Assembly (NCBI GenBank): GCA_023700825.1
Contig: JAMPYE010000107.1
Span: 1 to 10,819 of the forward strand
From: Thermoanaerobaculia bacterium
GTDB taxonomy: Bacteria; Acidobacteriota; Thermoanaerobaculia; Gp7-AA8
Direction: 5' to 3'
Length of the DNA stretch: 10,819 nucleotides
The stretch's first letter is position 1. The number at the start of each line of letters is the position of its first letter. Shown in pieces: positions 8,081 through 10,819 of the stretch. The notes under the pieces are model-generated. The model saw nothing but the letters and a program-made list of their open reading frames with translations. It was not told where the DNA came from and did not search any database. The position numbers and the translations under genes are program-made.

Positions 8081-9293
8081 AACGCAACGCCTCGATCGGC
8101 GGCAGGCCCGCCGCTTTCCGCGCCGGGAAAATCCCGGCGACGACTCCGGTCACGAGTGAGACCGCGATTCCGGTCACCAGCAGCCCCGGCGTCACCGCCG
8201 TGGGAAGAGGGAATGCCGTGGAGATTCCCTTCGCGATCAGCGCGCCGAGGATGATCCCCGCGACGCCGCCCCCTCCCGAGAGCATCACGGCCTCGGTCAG
8301 GAACTGCAGCATGATGTCGCGCTTCCGGGCGCCTAACGCTCGCCGGATCCCGATCTCGCGCGTCCGCTCGACGACCGACACCAGCATGATGTTCGTGATG
8401 ACGATGCCGCCGACTCCGAGCGAGATGCCCGAGATGAAGATCATCAGCGCGAACGCCCCGCCGGAAATGTTCCTCCAGACGTTCTGTAGCGCCTCGCCGG
8501 TGACGAACGAGAAGGGGTCCTCCGCGCCGAACGGCGTGTTCCGCCGCGAGCGGAGTATCGTCCGCACTTCGTCCTCGCTCGTCTTGATCGCCGGAATCCC
8601 GCCGTGCGGCTTGATGAACAGCGCAAGGCCGCGCCGCGCGCCGTAGAGCTTCTCGAACGTGCGCAGCGGAACGTACATCTGCTTGTCCTGGCTCTGGCCG
8701 AGCACCGAGCCCTGCTTCCGCATCGTGCCGATCACGCGGAGCGGCTTTCCGTCGACGCGGACGATCCGCCCGATCGGGTCGAGCTGGCCGAACATCTCGT
8801 CCTTCACGTCCCAGCCGATGATCGCCACCTGCGCCGCGTGCGCCTCTTCGTTCGCCGTGAAGAACCGGCCGTCCTCGAGGTCGATGCTCGTCAGCTCGTC
8901 CATGTTTGCCGTGCCGCCATTGACCGCGACGTCCGCGAGGCGCTGGCCCTTGTACTTCACCACCTTCTGATCGTTGACCGAAACGCCTACGGCCGCGCAG
9001 GTCGTGCAGAGGCGCGATACTGCTGCCGCGTCGTCACGATCGATCCGCTTCCGCTTCAGAGCCTCGAGGAACTCCTCCCGGCTCGTGATGATGCCGAACT
9101 GCGTCGCGATGTAGACGTCGGGGCGCAACTGGAAGAGCTGGAGCGTCACGTAGTTGTTCAGCCCCTGGATCACCGACACGACCGCGACGATCGTCATGAC
9201 GCCGATGATCACGCCGAGCAGTGTGAGAAAGCTCCGCAGCCGGTTCTTCTGAAGAGCCGTCGTAGCGATCGAGATGACTTCGGGAACGTGCAT
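8073..9293 (-). CDS. MacB/FtsX-type ABC transporter permease (first of pair)
   Basis: A paralogue of the downstream permease with the same plan: TM1 at about 22-44 (LTLLGVIIGVMTIVAVVSVI), a periplasmic MacB core domain at about 46-275, and C-terminal helices near 279-303, 331-353 and 367-390. The signature ERTREIGIRRALGARKRDIM is at 309-328, and the C-terminus is EALRYE. It lacks an ATPase domain and the extended cytoplasmic N-terminus of its partner. The periplasmic domain contains CTTC (Cys96, Cys99); the partner has no cysteines. The two proteins are divergent enough that they may form a heterodimer, whereas MacB works as a homodimer; this is inference. The ATG at 9293 is the only sensible start, but no Shine-Dalgarno sequence precedes it; the leader is C/A-rich instead. 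It is probably in one transcription unit with the adaptor 290 bp upstream. Confidence 0.93.
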
Positions 9294-9350
9294 GATTGGC
9301 GTTGTTGGGCGGTCGGGGTTGTTTGTTGGGTTTGGGTTGTCAGTCTCGGG

Positions 9351-9392
9351 TTGTTAATTGTTAGTTGTTAGTTGTTAGTGGTTGGATGTTAG
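9351..9392. repeat. TTGTTAG heptamer array
   Basis: Six consecutive 7-bp units: TTGTTAA, three exact TTGTTAG, then TGGTTGG and ATGTTAG. It is the inverted partner of the CTAACAA array at 9531-9572. It lies 58 bp upstream of the first permease's start codon and forms part of a broader G/T-rich plus-strand (C/A-rich mRNA) tract from about 9297. Confidence 0.9.
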
Positions 9393-9407
9393 ACAGGCGC
9401 CGAGTCT

Positions 9408-9446
9408 TGAGTGCTGAGTGCTGAGTGCTGAGTGCTGAGTGCTGAG
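9408..9446. repeat. TGAGTGC perfect heptamer array
   Basis: Five exact copies of TGAGTGC plus a partial TGAG. It lies between the two inverted TTGTTAG/CTAACAA arrays and has no inverted partner of its own in the window. Perfect units suggest recent expansion or slippage. Confidence 0.95.
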
Positions 9447-9530
9447 AAATACGCTGATCGAGAGCATCGGGTTGTTCTCGAGGTGGTTTCCAGTCGTTCA
9501 TATTCGTCGTCCAGGACGAGCGCTGCCCGC

Positions 9531-9572
9531 CTAACAACTAACAACTAACAACTAACAACTAAAAACTAACAA
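9531..9572. repeat. CTAACAA heptamer array (inverted partner of TTGTTAG array)
   Basis: Six consecutive 7-bp units, five exact CTAACAA and one CTAAAAA (9559-9565). The array can pair over most of its length with that at 9351-9392, enclosing 138 nt. It begins 11 bp after the adaptor's stop codon (9584-9586). Its low GC contrasts sharply with the flanking genes. Confidence 0.93.
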
Positions 9573-9583
9573 CTCCTCCGCCC

Positions 9584-10819
9584 CTAACCCTGCGGCTCGC
9601 CGCCGTCCTTCCCCTTCTTCTTCTCCTCGAGTTTCACCGTGTCGCCATCCTTGATCTCGCGGAGGATGCGGAAGGGGCCGGTCACGATCGTCTCGCCCGG
9701 GCCTACGCCCTTGACGATCTCGATCGACAGGTCGCCGGTGATTCCCGTCTCTACCGCCGTGAACTTCACCTTCTTCGTGGCATCGTCGAAGACGTACACA
9801 CCCTCTTCTTCGGACTTGTCCGTCGGAGCGGGCGCTGCCGCTTTCGCAGCGCCGGCAGGTTTGGCTCCCGCTTTCTCGCGCATCACGAGCGCGGCGAGAG
9901 GAATCGCGGGAACGTCGTCTCGGGACGCCGTAATGATGTCCGCCGAGCAGGAGAAACCGGGACGAATGTCCTCCGAAGGGCTGTCGAGCTGGATCTTCAC
10001 TTCGAAGTTCACGGCCTCGCCACCAGCGCCCGTGGCACCTTCGATCGGGCTCGAGCCGACCTCGGTGACCGTTCCGGTGAACGTGCGGTTCGGATAGGCG
10101 TCGATCGTGACCGTCGCCTTCTGTCCCGTCTTCACGTTCGGGATGTCGGTCTCGTCGACCTCCATCACCGACTCGACGACGCTCATGTCGGAGATCGTCA
10201 TCAGTTTCGTGCCGGCGTTGTTCATCGTGCCGATGACCGCGACTTCGCCTTCCTCGACGGGAAGCGCGGTGACGATCCCCGCCATCGGCGCGGTGATCGT
10301 CGTCTTGGAGAGCGAGTCACGAGCGCCGACGAGGTTTGCCCTCGCTTGCTCGATCCGTTTCTCGGCCGCGTCGAGGCTCGCCTCGGCGGAGCGAAGCGAT
10401 GTCTCGGCGGAATCGAAGTCGGCCTTCGGGGAGATCCCCTGGTCGAAGTTCGCCTTCGCGCGGGCGAAATTGCGCCGGGCGTTGTCGAGCGCCGCGCGGG
10501 CCGCGTCACGGTCGGCGAACAGAGCCCGGAGCCCCGCCTCCGCTCCCGCTGCGGAGGCCGCAAGCTGCGCCTTGTCGATCTGCAGCAGAAAATCGCCCTT
10601 CTTCACGCGGTCGCCTTCGCGTACGGCAAGGTTGACGATCTGGCCCATGACGTTCGCGGAGATGTCGACCTTTCGCTTGGCCTCGATCTTCCCGTTCGAG
10701 GAGACCTTGCTCACGAGGTTGTCCTTCTCGACTTTGGCCGTGGTGACCTGTTTGACGTTCTTGTCCTTCTGCTTCATGCCGATCGCGACCGACGCCGCAG
10801 CAACGACTACGATCACGAT
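9584..10819 (-). CDS. MacA/HlyD-type periplasmic adaptor subunit (5' end off window)
   Basis: A membrane-anchored adaptor linking an inner-membrane transporter to an outer-membrane channel. The frame is open to the right edge, so the start is outside; a GTG at 10816-10814 falls inside the membrane anchor (IVVVAAASVAIG) and is probably internal. Counting from that GTG: split lipoyl domain 50-85 (VMGQIVNLAVREGDRVKKGD at 56-75) and 171-210 (TITAPMAGIVTALPVEEGE), an alpha-hairpin coiled coil 82-170 rich in Ala/Arg/Asp, beta-barrel about 212-298, and a membrane-proximal domain 300-395 interrupted by an Ala/Pro/Lys-rich insert (315-332). The tail is Lys/Gly-rich. The hairpin length suits a TolC-type partner, none seen here. 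Its place directly before two MacB-type permeases supports a MacAB-like role over an RND pump. Stop TAG. Confidence 0.92.
   Translation of the reverse strand: MVIVVVAAASVAIGMKQKDKNVKQVTTAKVEKDNLVSKVSSNGKIEAKRKVDISANVMGQIVNLAVREGDRVKKGDFLLQIDKAQLAASAAGAEAGLRALFADRDAARAALDNARRNFARAKANFDQGISPKADFDSAETSLRSAEASLDAAEKRIEQARANLVGARDSLSKTTITAPMAGIVTALPVEEGEVAVIGTMNNAGTKLMTISDMSVVESVMEVDETDIPNVKTGQKATVTIDAYPNRTFTGTVTEVGSSPIEGATGAGGEAVNFEVKIQLDSPSEDIRPGFSCSADIITASRDDVPAIPLAALVMREKAGAKPAGAAKAAAPAPTDKSEEEGVYVFDDATKKVKFTAVETGITGDLSIEIVKGVGPGETIVTGPFRILREIKDGDTVKLEEKKKGKDGGEPQG

Noticed and set aside
9408..9446. CRISPR-like direct repeat array
   Set aside because: The units are 7 bp with no spacers and no cas genes are present; it is a simple tandem repeat.
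10814..10816. GTG as the true start of the adaptor protein
   Set aside because: The frame stays open to the window edge and the residues around it are the middle of a membrane anchor lacking the positively charged N-terminus expected before it.

Overview
The window is a high-GC bacterial chromosome segment (or assembled contig) carrying six protein genes, five on the minus strand and one on the plus strand. The secreted DUF2911-plus-helical-repeat protein, the MacA/MacB-style export genes, the RNase E with a long charged tail and the frequent TTG/GTG starts fit an uncultured soil-type lineage such as Acidobacteriota. That assignment is an inference from gene content; there is no rRNA or other marker to fix it.

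Layout. Positions 1-2532 (minus) hold an RNase E-family ribonuclease gene. Its last 11 bases overlap the start of a STAS-domain anti-sigma-factor antagonist gene that runs off the left edge. Positions 2533-2901 are non-coding and contain a 40-bp near-perfect inverted repeat made of 7-bp units. Positions 2902-4884 (minus) encode a membrane GGDEF-EAL protein for cyclic-di-GMP turnover. A 260-bp divergent intergenic region with two short palindromes follows. Positions 5145-6299 (plus) encode a secreted DUF2911/TPR-like protein with a clear ribosome binding site and a hairpin terminator. Positions 6354-6757 hold a roughly 400-bp, almost mirror-symmetric non-coding element bounded by 7-bp-unit arrays. 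Positions 6755-9293 (minus) encode two overlapping MacB/FtsX-type ABC permeases. Positions 9294-9583 are intergenic and carry three heptamer arrays. Positions 9584-10819 (minus) encode a MacA/HlyD-type periplasmic adaptor whose start lies beyond the right edge.

How the genes work together. Adaptor, permease and permease run in one direction and probably form the inner-membrane and periplasmic parts of one export machine. No ATPase or outer-membrane channel is present in the window. The RNase E/STAS pair may be co-expressed, linking RNA decay or processing with a partner-switching regulator. The c-di-GMP enzyme and the DUF2911 protein are divergently transcribed and share an upstream region.

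The least expected signal is in the intergenic DNA. Three of the four intergenic gaps (2533-2901, 6300-6754, 9294-9583) contain tandem arrays of 7-bp units. In each gap one array is matched by an inverted copy. The unit sequence differs from site to site (GAATGCA-like, GGCGAGA-like, TTGTTAG), but the architecture is the same, and each sits at or just after the 3' end of a minus-strand gene. This looks like a genome-specific repeat family resembling the heptanucleotide short tandem repeats known from filamentous cyanobacteria. No coding gene in the window looks novel in itself.
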